The notes: generated from the letters alone by a model not told the origin. A stretch of DNA of 30,198 nucleotides from an uncultured Coprococcus sp. (GCA_900548215.1 URJI01000024.1:1-30198), one strand, 5' to 3'. Positions 16,154 to 24,707 are shown, counted from the stretch's first letter. A program made the numbers and translations.

Positions 16154-16254
16154 CACAAATGGGGTCAGGCCCTATCGTTTTTTTAACGTTTATTTATCGA
16201 AAAAGCTAGGTGCCTGACCCCTTTGTTGTCGAAAGGGGCCTGACCCCATTTGTG
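16154..16254. repeat. GGGGTCAGGC inverted-repeat element, three units
   Basis: The outer arms CACAAATGGGGTCAGGCC (16154-16171) and its exact complement (16237-16254) form an 18-bp perfect inverted repeat. A third unit, GGTGCCTGACCCC, lies between them at 16209-16221. A TTGACCCCTT remnant lies nearby at 16091-16100. The sequence family is the same as at 24708-24865 and related to 10670-10730. It fills the gap between the GNAT gene and the terminator of the LRR protein gene. Confidence 0.85.
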
Positions 16255-16255
16255 T

Positions 16256-16300
16256 AAAAAAATCCCGCTGCGGAACAGAACACCATTTCCGCAGCGGGAT
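16256..16300 (-). terminator. Rho-independent terminator of the LRR protein gene
   Basis: A perfect 14-bp stem ATCCCGCTGCGGAA and complement (16262-16275 with 16287-16300) has an 11-base loop. On the minus strand it is followed by a T7 run (16262-16256). It lies 23 bases after the LRR gene stop codon. Confidence 0.92.
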
Positions 16301-16322
16301 CAGCCACTATACAGACAATTAT

Positions 16323-19175
16323 TTATTTAGTTTTATAAACAGCCTTAGCCGGCATTCCTGCCTTACGGAACATGATTTTATACGAAGGAACCTTTGCCAC
16401 AGGCACTGTAACTACTGTTTTTGCAGCGATGCCCGTGAACACCTGGCTGCCTGCCACTTTGATGCTGTTTCCAAGTTTTACGGTCGTCAAGGATTTACAA
16501 CCATAGAACGCTTTGTCGCCTATAACCTTGATGCCATCTGTTATAACCAGACTCTTAAGATGTGTGTATCCGTTAAATGCATTTGCACCTATGGCTGTCA
16601 CCTTAAATCTCACGCCGCCTATAATAACCGTACTCTTAACGCTTAAAATAGTGAACTTCTCATTTGCCTTTGTCAGGGTAGAACCTGTGAGCGTCACTGT
16701 TCCAGAACCATTTGTCGCCGCATTTGTCACCCTGTACTTCAGGCAGCCCACTGTATAAACCTTATTCTTAGGAATAACAATGCCAAACGTCTTTACTACC
16801 GTACCCTTGTAGCCACCCTTACCGGTGATCACAACCTGCGCTTTACCCGCTTTTACATTGTTCTTGTATGTGATGCTGTAATCCACGCCGGCCTTCAGTG
16901 TCCTTCCATACGCCTTCACCACTATGCCGCTCTGGGTTACCTTTCTGCCTGTGTACTGCTTATTTGTTATTCCTGTCACTACAGTCTTGCTTGACTTTGC
17001 TGCAAGATCTGTTGTGATGAGACTATACTTCAGTTTATTCTTCACCGCCACATTATACGCTGTGGAATATTTTCTGGTGTAGATGGTCAGCTTTGGCCGA
17101 AACTCAATCGCCCCGCTTTCAATCTTTGTTACACTGTATGGAATAACAACCTTTTCCAATTGCTTACAAAATCCAAATGCATTATCTTCTATTTCAACGA
17201 CCGACGCAGGAATAATCACGCTTTTGATCTTATCCTGCCAATAAAACGCATTTTCACCAATAATCTTTACTGTTCCCGGAATCACAGTTTTATTGCATGC
17301 AACCACAAGCTTTGCCGAATCCTTCTCTATGATTGCATTACAATTATTTCTGCTGTCATACTTCTTATTATTCTCATCAACGGCAACCTTCACCAAATTG
17401 TCACATCCGAAAAATAGGCCTTCTCTTATATCTGTAACACTTGCAGGAATATTAATACGTGTAAGGCTCTTACAGTTCCAGAATGCATACGCCCATATCT
17501 CTTTCAATTTTGAAGGAAGGTTAATCTGTGTAAGCGATTTGCAATTATTGAATTCCTGAGTCTTAATTCTGGTAATATTCTTAGAAAGCGTGATGCTCTT
17601 GAGCGCAATGCATCCATCAAATGTTCGCCCATTGAGCTCTGTCACCCCATCTGGAATTTTCAATGACACCAATTTACTACAGTCCATAAATGCGCCAAAT
17701 CCTATGTATGTAACTCCTGCCGGAATAGTTATAGCAGTTATCTGATCACATCCAAGGAATGCATGCCTACCTATGCTCTTAAGTCCACTAGGAAGAGTTA
17801 TCTTCTTTAAGGTATTACATCCACCAAATGCTGTACTCGCAATTGCGGTAATCTCTGACGGAATCACCGTTGCTGCACATCCACGAATAAGCGTATTTGT
17901 CGCTGTCTCTATGATAGCATTACAATTATTTCTGCTGTCATATACAGGATTTTCACTATCAACAGTTATCTTTGATAAATACGAACAATTATAAAATACA
18001 TCAACACCTAAAGATGTAACTCCCTTTGGTATATTTATACTTCTTAACTTAGCCCCCCTGAACGCACCATCACCTATAGTTTTTACACTGTCCGGGATTG
18101 TTATGCTCTTTATATCGCACATAAAAAATGAATCATTGCCTATAAATTCAATCGTATCCGGAAGTGTAATTGAAGTTATCGCATCACCCCCCTCTCGCAT
18201 ATCAAAAACACCATGATTGTCCGTTCCAACAACCTTCCTGCCGCCAACCTGAGCCGGTATAACTACATTTGCGGAATCGCCTTTATAATAAGACAATATC
18301 AGGTTTCCATCTTCTGCTGTAGTGTACATCCACTCAACCGAAACATTTACACGTCTGACAATCACACCACAGTAATTGCCGATTCCCTTTATAATTATTT
18401 TTCCTTCACTATTATCATCACTTTTATATGATATTGTGTAATCCTTGTTTTTTATAAGTTGTTTGCCGTCTATCGTCAGTCCAATACCATCCAGACACAC
18501 CTTTTCATCTATCAGATATTTCACATCACTTATTCCATAGACATCCGCCTCGATATCCTCACCTGCAATATCGGTCTTGCTGCCATCACTGTAACTGCAC
18601 TGGATATCATATCTGATCGCATACTTATACGCTGCAGATCCCTTCGTGCATTGAATAACAACATTCGGAGCAAATACAAATATTCCCTGATCAATATTTG
18701 TCACGCTGTCCGGAATATATACATACTTAAGATTTTCACACTCAAAGAACACGTCAGAATCTATGCTTGTAATGCGCTCTGGCAGTACCACCTTTTCAAG
18801 ATTATTACAGTTAAAAAAAGCTCCATACTCCATATTGCCAAGCATTTTTCCTGTAAAAATAACACTCTTTAAATTACTACAGCCGCTGAAAACATTGCTT
18901 CCGATATAATCCAGATCTGCAGAAATGGTTACATCAACCAGACTTTTGCAATTTTCAAATACACTATCATCTATCGTTGTAACTTTCTTGCCATCTATAG
19001 TCGCCGGTATGTCAAGCTGCGCAGCCGTGCCTGTATATCCTGTAATATATATACCATCGCTATACTCATCATACTCATAAATAAGTCCATTACTCTCCTC
19101 CGCTCTGGCATTCAATGGCACAAACATAATCACCATCACCGCCAAAGCCAGCAGATATTTTATGTACTTTTTCAT
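16323..19175 (-). CDS. Secreted BspA-like LRR_5 surface protein
   Basis: A 950-residue exported protein. A signal peptide occupies about residues 1-25 (hydrophobic core LLALAVMVIMFVPL, cleavage near ARA-EE). Many TpLRR/LRR_5 repeats follow, with the pattern IPxxVTxIGxxAFxxCxxLxxIxLP. Two bacterial Ig/MBG-like segments interrupt or follow them (DYTISYKSDDNSEGKI and VDYSITYKNNVKAGKAQVV), each after an LRR block. A final LRR block lies near the C-terminus. Proteins of this type bind host matrix or other cells in Bacteroidetes, Treponema and gut clostridia. No LPxTG sorting motif or cell-wall binding module is visible, so how it stays on the surface is unclear. GGAGG precedes the ATG. A stem-loop and a small unknown gene lie just upstream. 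Confidence 0.9.
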   Translation of the reverse strand: MKKYIKYLLALAVMVIMFVPLNARAEESNGLIYEYDEYSDGIYITGYTGTAAQLDIPATIDGKKVTTIDDSVFENCKSLVDVTISADLDYIGSNVFSGCSNLKSVIFTGKMLGNMEYGAFFNCNNLEKVVLPERITSIDSDVFFECENLKYVYIPDSVTNIDQGIFVFAPNVVIQCTKGSAAYKYAIRYDIQCSYSDGSKTDIAGEDIEADVYGISDVKYLIDEKVCLDGIGLTIDGKQLIKNKDYTISYKSDDNSEGKIIIKGIGNYCGVIVRRVNVSVEWMYTTAEDGNLILSYYKGDSANVVIPAQVGGRKVVGTDNHGVFDMREGGDAITSITLPDTIEFIGNDSFFMCDIKSITIPDSVKTIGDGAFRGAKLRSINIPKGVTSLGVDVFYNCSYLSKITVDSENPVYDSRNNCNAIIETATNTLIRGCAATVIPSEITAIASTAFGGCNTLKKITLPSGLKSIGRHAFLGCDQITAITIPAGVTYIGFGAFMDCSKLVSLKIPDGVTELNGRTFDGCIALKSITLSKNITRIKTQEFNNCKSLTQINLPSKLKEIWAYAFWNCKSLTRINIPASVTDIREGLFFGCDNLVKVAVDENNKKYDSRNNCNAIIEKDSAKLVVACNKTVIPGTVKIIGENAFYWQDKIKSVIIPASVVEIEDNAFGFCKQLEKVVIPYSVTKIESGAIEFRPKLTIYTRKYSTAYNVAVKNKLKYSLITTDLAAKSSKTVVTGITNKQYTGRKVTQSGIVVKAYGRTLKAGVDYSITYKNNVKAGKAQVVITGKGGYKGTVVKTFGIVIPKNKVYTVGCLKYRVTNAATNGSGTVTLTGSTLTKANEKFTILSVKSTVIIGGVRFKVTAIGANAFNGYTHLKSLVITDGIKVIGDKAFYGCKSLTTVKLGNSIKVAGSQVFTGIAAKTVVTVPVAKVPSYKIMFRKAGMPAKAVYKTK

Positions 19176-19223
19176 AAACCCATCCTCCTGTTTCTGTTTA
19201 AATCTTATCTAACTATCCTATCA

Positions 19224-19260
19224 GATGTTGGCACCGACCTTAATGTCAGCACCAAACATC
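19224..19260 (-). other. Stem-loop between the 120-residue gene and the LRR gene
   Basis: On the minus strand a stem of about 15 pairs, with one bulge and some G-U pairs, closes on ATTAAG. It overlaps the stop codon at 19259-19261. No T-run follows, so it is not a simple terminator; it could stabilise or process a joint transcript with the LRR gene 49 bases further on. Confidence 0.4.
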
Positions 19261-19621
19261 ACTCAAACCATTTTTTCACATTGAACTTATCCTTGAAACT
19301 CTGCCTGTCAGCAGCAGGGAGACCATAGTATGTCCACACGGCATCATTTTCCTGATCCACATCATCAAAGACAACTTCCCATGCATCACCATTCTTTTCA
19401 ACATAAGCGTCAAATGTTCCGGTTACCGTATCCTTAGTCTCGTTATAAGAATCCTCACACATAGTCATTACTGAATCTATGGTATCACCCTGCAAAAAAT
19501 CATACAGCGCAGTCGTCGCAAATTGCATTGCAAGCAGCTTGGGATCAACTCCCAGAAAGAAATTTTCTCCAACCATTTCTGCCATAGTTTCAGTTGCATC
19601 GCGCCCTGCTTTTTTAAGCAT
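19259..19621 (-). CDS. Unrecognised 120-residue acidic protein, possibly 5'-truncated
   Basis: I do not recognise this protein. It is soluble, acidic and has helix-like segments (ATETMAEMVGENF, PKLLAMQFATTALYDFLQG). It ends with an aromatic tail, WTYYGLPAADRQSFKDKFN. There is no signal peptide or membrane segment from the ATG at 19621. That ATG has only GGGCGGG upstream, a poor site, whereas a good GGAGGG site lies about 100 bases further up in front of a 24-codon frame that stops 17 bases before this ATG. So the gene may be the remainder of a longer protein after a frameshift, or the second cistron of a coupled pair. The coding bias looks genuine. It precedes the LRR gene by 83 bases. Confidence 0.55.
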   Translation of the reverse strand: MLKKAGRDATETMAEMVGENFFLGVDPKLLAMQFATTALYDFLQGDTIDSVMTMCEDSYNETKDTVTGTFDAYVEKNGDAWEVVFDDVDQENDAVWTYYGLPAADRQSFKDKFNVKKWFE

Positions 19622-19638
19622 CAGCCCGCCCAGTTATT

Positions 19639-19713
19639 TTACATGTTGTACATACTCTGATCTGACATCGACTGAACCTGCCCCGCTGTCACCTTCTCAT
19701 TATTTTCTTTCAA
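19639..19713 (-). CDS. Possible 24-codon leader ORF or broken 5' end
   Basis: TTG at 19713 has GGAGGG nine bases upstream and opens a 24-residue frame (ending MSDQSMYNM, then TAA). It stops 17 bases before the ATG of the 120-residue gene, in a different frame. It is either a short leader peptide that couples translation to the next gene, or the original N-terminus of that gene cut off by an indel. Too short to judge on composition. Confidence 0.3.
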   Translation of the reverse strand: MKENNEKVTAGQVQSMSDQSMYNM

Positions 19714-19753
19714 TAAAAAAATCCCTCCTCTTCTGTATCATTTAATCAGAAAT

Positions 19754-19886
19754 GTATACTTTTTAAGATTAGGGATTATAGCCAATTTTTGTATTAAATT
19801 ATGTATAAAATGTCGAAAAAACTTGAAGAAAAGAACTCTGAGTGTTACACTTTGCTCATATAAATCTGAAAAAGTATACTTTTTAA
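19754..19886. repeat. GTATACTTTTTAA direct repeat pair
   Basis: The 13-mer GTATACTTTTTAA occurs at 19754-19766 and 19874-19886, exactly 120 bases apart. The second copy lies in the palindrome AAAGTATACTTT (19871-19882) and touches the kinase stop codon. The region between is AT-rich and also holds AGTGTTACACT (19841-19851). On the minus strand TATAAT (19780-19775) could be a -10 for the small gene downstream. Regulatory meaning is unproven. Confidence 0.4.
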
Positions 19887-20908
19887 TCCTTTTCTCTGCC
19901 GTCTATCCGCGGGAATTCAAGCCTTATTGTCAATCCATTCTGCCACTTTGAATCAGCCTCGATCTTTATGCCCAGGTCATTTGCCATCTCGCTCACAAGA
20001 TATAGGCCCATTCCGGTTGCGTGCTCTCTCGCCGTCCCTGAATCACCGGTAAATCCTTTTTCAAATATGTACGGCATATCGCATTTCTTCACACCCACGC
20101 CGTTGTCGCTGATCTCAAGCACGCTGTATCTGTCAGTCTCCCAGAAATCAAATGATATCTCCGGCTGCGTTCCTGCATATTTAATGGAATTGCCTATGAT
20201 CTGCCCAAGAATAAACTGGATTCCTCGCTTATCGCTAAATATCACGCCGGATTCCAGCTTCTTTCTGATACGTATATTCTTCTCAAGAAGCAGCGGCCCG
20301 CACGTCTCCACTGCCCGATCCACACACTCGCTCACATCAAGGCTTTCCATGAGGTAATCCTTGACGGCACTTTTCAGCCTCGCATAGTACAAGATCTGAT
20401 CCACGTACCCCTGCAATTTGCTGCTCACATTATCCAGCTTTCTCGCCATCTCATCAGGGATCTCATCGCGCCTGTTGTCAACTACCAGAGTGAGCAGGGA
20501 TATGGGCGTTTTGATCTCATGAGCCCAATTCTCCACATACTCCTGATAATCAGCAAGCTGTGTCTGCGAACGCCCATGTTCATCCTGAAGTTCGCACATA
20601 GTATCAGATATCAGGTGAATAAACTCGGCATCCGATTTGCTGCACGCCTCAAGCAGCCTGGCTTCATTCTCCTCATCAGGCCCATTCACAAAGTTTCTGA
20701 AAGCATCTGACTGCTTCCTGAATCTCATGCACAAAGCTATGCACACCGCCACAAATGTGATTATCTCAAACAATGCGATCACCGTCATGATAGTGCTCAA
20801 AGCCTCCGGTGCAACAAGCCACAGCAAAAATACAAATACGAGATCAACCGCAAGCAGAAGCGCCAGCCACGGCATATTCTTTTTCATAACCAGCCACCAT
20901 GTTTTCAT
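19883..20908 (-). CDS. BceS-type intramembrane-sensing histidine kinase
   Basis: A 341-residue membrane kinase. Two closely spaced membrane helices (about 13-33 and 38-62) leave only a few residues outside, which marks the intramembrane-sensing class. The phosphorylated histidine is His130 in YVENWAHEIKTPISLL. The ATPase domain shows the N box GQIIGNSIKYAG, the G1 box ISDNGVGV and the G2 region GTAREHATGMGLYLV. Kinases of this class do not sense peptides themselves but work with a BceAB-type transporter, whose genes lie upstream in the same operon. The start is the ATG at 20908, with AGGA eight bases upstream; the longer reading from 20950 has no site. It follows the response regulator gene by 127 bases and ends the operon. 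Inputs are probably bacitracin-like or cationic peptides. Confidence 0.9.
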   Translation of the reverse strand: MKTWWLVMKKNMPWLALLLAVDLVFVFLLWLVAPEALSTIMTVIALFEIITFVAVCIALCMRFRKQSDAFRNFVNGPDEENEARLLEACSKSDAEFIHLISDTMCELQDEHGRSQTQLADYQEYVENWAHEIKTPISLLTLVVDNRRDEIPDEMARKLDNVSSKLQGYVDQILYYARLKSAVKDYLMESLDVSECVDRAVETCGPLLLEKNIRIRKKLESGVIFSDKRGIQFILGQIIGNSIKYAGTQPEISFDFWETDRYSVLEISDNGVGVKKCDMPYIFEKGFTGDSGTAREHATGMGLYLVSEMANDLGIKIEADSKWQNGLTIRLEFPRIDGREKD

Positions 20909-21035
20909 ATGTCTATCCTTTCCTGCACCTACGTCCTCACATACAAGCAAAATGATCAGTCCGATATTTTTCCATAACTACCATTTTCTGCACGTATACC
21001 CTGACTGCCTGTTTTTTTCGCAAATTTTCTGCTTC

Positions 21036-21698
21036 TCACTCCAGCCTGTAACCCACGCCTCTCTGAGACACGATCAAAACCTTCATGTTAAGTGAGGCCA
21101 TGGTCTTTTTCAGCCTTGTGAGATTTACCTGCAAAGCATTCTCATCTATATATTCCGAGGTTCCCCATACCGCCTTACACAGATTTTCCTTTGAGACAAC
21201 CTCACTCCCGCCGGACATCAGAGTCTCCAATATTCGCCCCTGATTCTGTGGTAGCACCGTGGATTTTCCATTTATATACAAAGTGTAGGTCTGTATGTCC
21301 AAAAGGAATCCTTCTCCTTCTATGAGATTCTGTCTGCCCTCATATCTCTTGAGTACATTTGCCACTCTGGCCAGAAGCCGCTCCCGGCGGCATGGCTTTG
21401 TGAGAAATTCATCGGCTCCGATCTCAAGAGCGTGAAGCTCATCCTTTAGCTGATCCCTCGATGTGAGAACCAGCACAGGGATAGAGCTCCTCCTCTTGAT
21501 CTCCCGACAAATGTCAAATCCGCTCCTGCCCGGAAGATTGATATCAAGCAAAAGAATATCCGGAGCCGTGTCCAATATCTGTTCTATTATATCGTCAAAT
21601 CCATCTGACTTCACAGCCCTGTAACCGGCCTTTGCCAGCATATCCAGGAGCTCGTCGCACATGAGGACATCGTCCTCAATAACCATCACACACTTCAC
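21036..21698 (-). CDS. OmpR-family response regulator (BceR-like)
   Basis: A 220-residue two-domain regulator. The receiver domain (1-115) has the acid pocket Glu8, Asp9 and Asp10, the phospho-acceptor Asp52 (LLLDINLPG), a threonine in VLTS and the lysine in LTKPC. The winged-helix DNA-binding domain (about 125-220) ends in VLIVSQRGVGYRLE. It starts with GTG at 21698, with AAAGGAG upstream. It should be phosphorylated by the kinase encoded next and activate the transporter genes; a candidate site lies at 24931-24947. The structured 30-bp repeat element directly precedes its ribosome binding site. Confidence 0.92.
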   Translation of the reverse strand: MKCVMVIEDDVLMCDELLDMLAKAGYRAVKSDGFDDIIEQILDTAPDILLLDINLPGRSGFDICREIKRRSSIPVLVLTSRDQLKDELHALEIGADEFLTKPCRRERLLARVANVLKRYEGRQNLIEGEGFLLDIQTYTLYINGKSTVLPQNQGRILETLMSGGSEVVSKENLCKAVWGTSEYIDENALQVNLTRLKKTMASLNMKVLIVSQRGVGYRLE

Positions 21699-21716
21699 CG
21701 TCTATTCTCCTTTATC

Positions 21717-21839
21717 CGCTTACGCTCATAAGCGCTCCGACTCATTAATCGGTAGCGCCACTCTCACTTAGGTGCGAGTGGCAGGTCGTCGGAGCGCATT
21801 AGAGTTATTCGCTTACGCTCATAAGCGCTCCGACTCATT
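21717..21839 (-). promoter_or_regulatory. Structured repeat element between permease and regulator genes
   Basis: A 30-bp sequence occurs twice, perfectly, at 21717-21746 and 21810-21839 (93 bases apart). Both copies contain GCGCTCCGAC (21732-21741 and 21825-21834), and the spacer contains its single complement, GTCGGAGCGC, at 21788-21797. Therefore either copy can pair with the spacer, but not both at once. A separate 11-bp hairpin with one mismatch and a TTAG loop lies at 21757-21782, and each 30-mer also holds a CGCTTA/TAAGCG hairpin. The upstream copy includes the permease stop codon (21835-21837), and the downstream copy ends 18 bases before the regulator start. It could be a cis-acting RNA switch or a recent repeat insertion. 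Confidence 0.6.
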
Positions 21840-23916
21840 CAACTCGCTCTGGCTTCATAATTGCCATGAGATATCTGTTACTGGAGCGTTTTACTGCTGT
21901 CATATAAATACATTCTACCACACACAGCAGGATTATCATAACCGCAGCTATGACAAGTATCTGTTTTATACTGCCGCGCATGAATTCTGACAGTATTCCT
22001 GTGAGCAGGGCACGCACGCCAAATATACTGCTGACCGCTGCCACAGCAACCGGGATTCCGAAGTACCAGCCAACCTGTCTGTTTGCGGAGCTGCAAAGCA
22101 TTTCGTATGTCGCCCCAAGTTTCACAAGGGTTCTGTATCTTCTGCCAGACTTTCTCTGGCCCATGAGAAACTGAACTCCGATTATGGTATTTGCTATTAT
22201 GAGGAATACCACTGCCAGATAAAGTGTTATATATCCGGCTGCCACCGTGTAGAACATATTTCTTCCTATATTCTGCAGATAACTCTCGCAGTCCACATTT
22301 ATTCTTTCAAAATCTATACTGTCAAGCTTCTCATTTTCATCCATTATGGCTTTCATGAGTCCCTTGTCGTCTACAATGTCTTTCTTAAGAACAGCATTTA
22401 CATATAATTCACAGTTGTCATTTGTCAGTCTGGCAAATGTGTCGTCGTCCACGATAAGTCCAAATGACAGTGTTATAGAAGAATCAGTCACTATCTTCGT
22501 AGTCTGTATCTCCCCGATCAGATGGTACTCGTCTCCACGTATATCCACCTCAGGGCTCTCCGCCAGGACCTTATTCAGAATCCCGCCACGGTAACCAGTA
22601 AAGAAATCCGTGTAGAGAGCCAGCTCATTTTCCCCGAGCTCCAAAGGCTTCTTTCCAGCAACCGTAAGCACCTTGTTGTATGCGCTCTGCTGGATCAGAT
22701 AAGGATATGTCATATATGAAACGTTATTTATCAGCACATCCCTGTCCTCTGAGGCGTCGAGATTTTCAAGTGCGGATATGACATTAGCCACGTTCACTAT
22801 ATCATCATAGGACTCGTTATCGCCCATCTTTATATGGCCGAGCTTCATGTCAAATACATTTGAAAAGTCATCCATCACGCCAGCTTCTTCCAGCTTTGCG
22901 CGGATATTTTTGCTGTCCGTTTCGACGTTATCTCCATATGAGGCAAATGTATAGTCAAGCACATGGTCCATATTCTGTCTGGATATACATATTCCAACAC
23001 CCGCACCGCAGCAGCACAGAGCGCCGAGTATGAGGACGGAGCTTATGGCAAGTGTTCCCGATTTCGTAACCACATTTTCATGTATCTGCCTGAACCCGAA
23101 CACCGCAAGGGGCTTTGAGCCATTTGCTCGTCTGGCAAGTGCATCCATAAATATTCTGAGGCCGAAAAACAACAGAAACATGCCAACAAATCCCAGTGTT
23201 ATGGTGACCGCCATGTATTTTACACTGATCCATGAATAGCCACTGATTCCCTGATAGTACGCAGCGATAAGTGCCGCAAGGCCGAGAACCGCACTCACGC
23301 CGTACACAGGGGCAGGAAGCTGCTTCTTCTCTGTATCTGGAACGTCTACAAGCAGATCTCCTATCTGCTTTCTTGCAAGCTTACCACTCAGTATGACAAA
23401 TGCTGCAAGCTTTATAAGTATAAATCCAACCGTTGTAAGTACAACGGCCTGCAGCGAAAATGATACGTGATGACCTATAACACCAAGGCCAACCAGTCTG
23501 GCCGTGAGAATACTCACAACCTCTGACACAAGAACCGCAATCGGAAGTCCGATGATCAGGGCCAGAACACTGCTGCCCAGATCCTCAGCCATCAGCAGTG
23601 CAAAGAGCTTCGATCTCCTCATACCCATCATTATATACATTCCCAATTCATGTCTTCGCCGTTCAAGCTGGTATTTGCTGGCATAATATATAAGAAAGAA
23701 CAACATGATCAACGAAAATACATAGAACACCGCCGCTATCTGGAGCAAACTGTTCACCGCATCGCTCTCTAGGCTTTTCAGGAATATCATAACGTCCTGA
23801 TGGGACAGTGCCAGTATGATATAAAATGCCACTATGGATACGACCAGCGAGGCAAAGAACAGTCCGTTCTCTTTTCTGCTTCTCCGGCTGTTCCTCATTG
23901 CAAGTTTAAAGAACAT
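21835..23916 (-). CDS. BceB-type ABC transporter permease (FtsX family)
   Basis: A 693-residue membrane protein with the layout of BceB. There is one helix near the N-terminus, then pairs of helices, and a large extracellular domain of about 230 residues (roughly 315-560) between a later pair of helices. A last FtsX-type helix cluster follows at about 565-680. FtsX-type segments include YQLERRRHELGMYIMMGMRRSK near residue 82. The family exports or frees antimicrobial peptides from lipid II-cycle targets and signals flux to its partner kinase. It overlaps the ATPase gene by 11 bases, with GGAGGAGG inside that gene as its ribosome binding site. Its stop codon lies in a 30-bp repeat. Confidence 0.9.
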   Translation of the reverse strand: MFFKLAMRNSRRSRKENGLFFASLVVSIVAFYIILALSHQDVMIFLKSLESDAVNSLLQIAAVFYVFSLIMLFFLIYYASKYQLERRRHELGMYIMMGMRRSKLFALLMAEDLGSSVLALIIGLPIAVLVSEVVSILTARLVGLGVIGHHVSFSLQAVVLTTVGFILIKLAAFVILSGKLARKQIGDLLVDVPDTEKKQLPAPVYGVSAVLGLAALIAAYYQGISGYSWISVKYMAVTITLGFVGMFLLFFGLRIFMDALARRANGSKPLAVFGFRQIHENVVTKSGTLAISSVLILGALCCCGAGVGICISRQNMDHVLDYTFASYGDNVETDSKNIRAKLEEAGVMDDFSNVFDMKLGHIKMGDNESYDDIVNVANVISALENLDASEDRDVLINNVSYMTYPYLIQQSAYNKVLTVAGKKPLELGENELALYTDFFTGYRGGILNKVLAESPEVDIRGDEYHLIGEIQTTKIVTDSSITLSFGLIVDDDTFARLTNDNCELYVNAVLKKDIVDDKGLMKAIMDENEKLDSIDFERINVDCESYLQNIGRNMFYTVAAGYITLYLAVVFLIIANTIIGVQFLMGQRKSGRRYRTLVKLGATYEMLCSSANRQVGWYFGIPVAVAAVSSIFGVRALLTGILSEFMRGSIKQILVIAAVMIILLCVVECIYMTAVKRSSNRYLMAIMKPERVE

Positions 23917-24679
23917 TTGCGCTGCCTCCTCCCATCTGTGCCATCAGCTTGAGGATCCTCTCATAGAATTCCTGCTGTGACTCTCTCTCCATATCTCTCC
24001 TGAGCTCATGGAATATCCTGCCATCCTGTATGAAAAGAATCCTCTTACAGAAGCTGGCTGCACTGCCATCATGAGTCACCATGAGTATGGTGGTATTGTC
24101 ATCACGGTTCAGTCCGGACAATTTCTCCATGAGAGCCTTTGCATTTCTTGAATCAAGTGCTCCGGTCGGCTCATCTGCAAGTATCATGCCCGGACTTAAT
24201 ATAAGCGCCCTGGCAGCCGCAACTCTCTGTCTCTGACCTCCGGACATCTGCGAAGGGAATTTGTCAAGCACATCATCGATCTCCAGATAAGCGGAAAGCT
24301 TTTCCAGCCTGCTTCTGCTCTCTGCCTCAGATACGCCGTGTATCGACAGTGGAACCATGATGTTCTCTCTGCCTGTGAGATTGTCCAGGAGCTCAAAGTT
24401 CTGGAAAAGATATCCAATCTCCCTGCCCCTGTACCGTGCAAGTGCCGCACCTTTAAGTGACTGTATCTCCCTGCCACCAAGCTCTATGGTTCCGCTATCT
24501 GGCTTTATGACCGTTGCGATACAGTTCAACAGTGTTGACTTTCCCGATCCACTGCTGCCCATGATGCCGAGGAATTCCCCAGGCACGACCTGAAATGATA
24601 TGCCGTCCAGAGCCTTTGTCTGGTTTGGCTTTTTGCCGTAATATTTTTTTAGTGATTCTATTTTAAGTAAACTATCCAT
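23906..24679 (-). CDS. BceA-type ABC transporter ATPase
   Basis: A 257-residue ATPase of the MacB/LolD/BceA class. It shows Walker A GIMGSSGSGKSTLLNC, Q-loop YLFQNFELL, signature QMSGGQRQRVAAARAL, Walker B MILADEPTGALDSR and the H-loop VTHDGS. It powers the adjacent permease. It is the first gene of a four-gene operon (ATPase, permease, response regulator, kinase). AAAGGTGAG precedes the ATG. A GGGGTCAGGC repeat block begins 29 bases upstream, so its promoter must lie in or beyond that block. Confidence 0.93.
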   Translation of the reverse strand: MDSLLKIESLKKYYGKKPNQTKALDGISFQVVPGEFLGIMGSSGSGKSTLLNCIATVIKPDSGTIELGGREIQSLKGAALARYRGREIGYLFQNFELLDNLTGRENIMVPLSIHGVSEAESRSRLEKLSAYLEIDDVLDKFPSQMSGGQRQRVAAARALILSPGMILADEPTGALDSRNAKALMEKLSGLNRDDNTTILMVTHDGSAASFCKRILFIQDGRIFHELRRDMERESQQEFYERILKLMAQMGGGSANVL

Positions 24680-24707
24680 ATTTTCTCACCTTTCTTATTT
24701 TCATGTG

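Noticed and set aside
16323..19175. Repeated blocks in the LRR gene as a CRISPR array
   Set aside because: The repeats are in-frame protein repeats of variable sequence inside one long coding region, without regular spacers.
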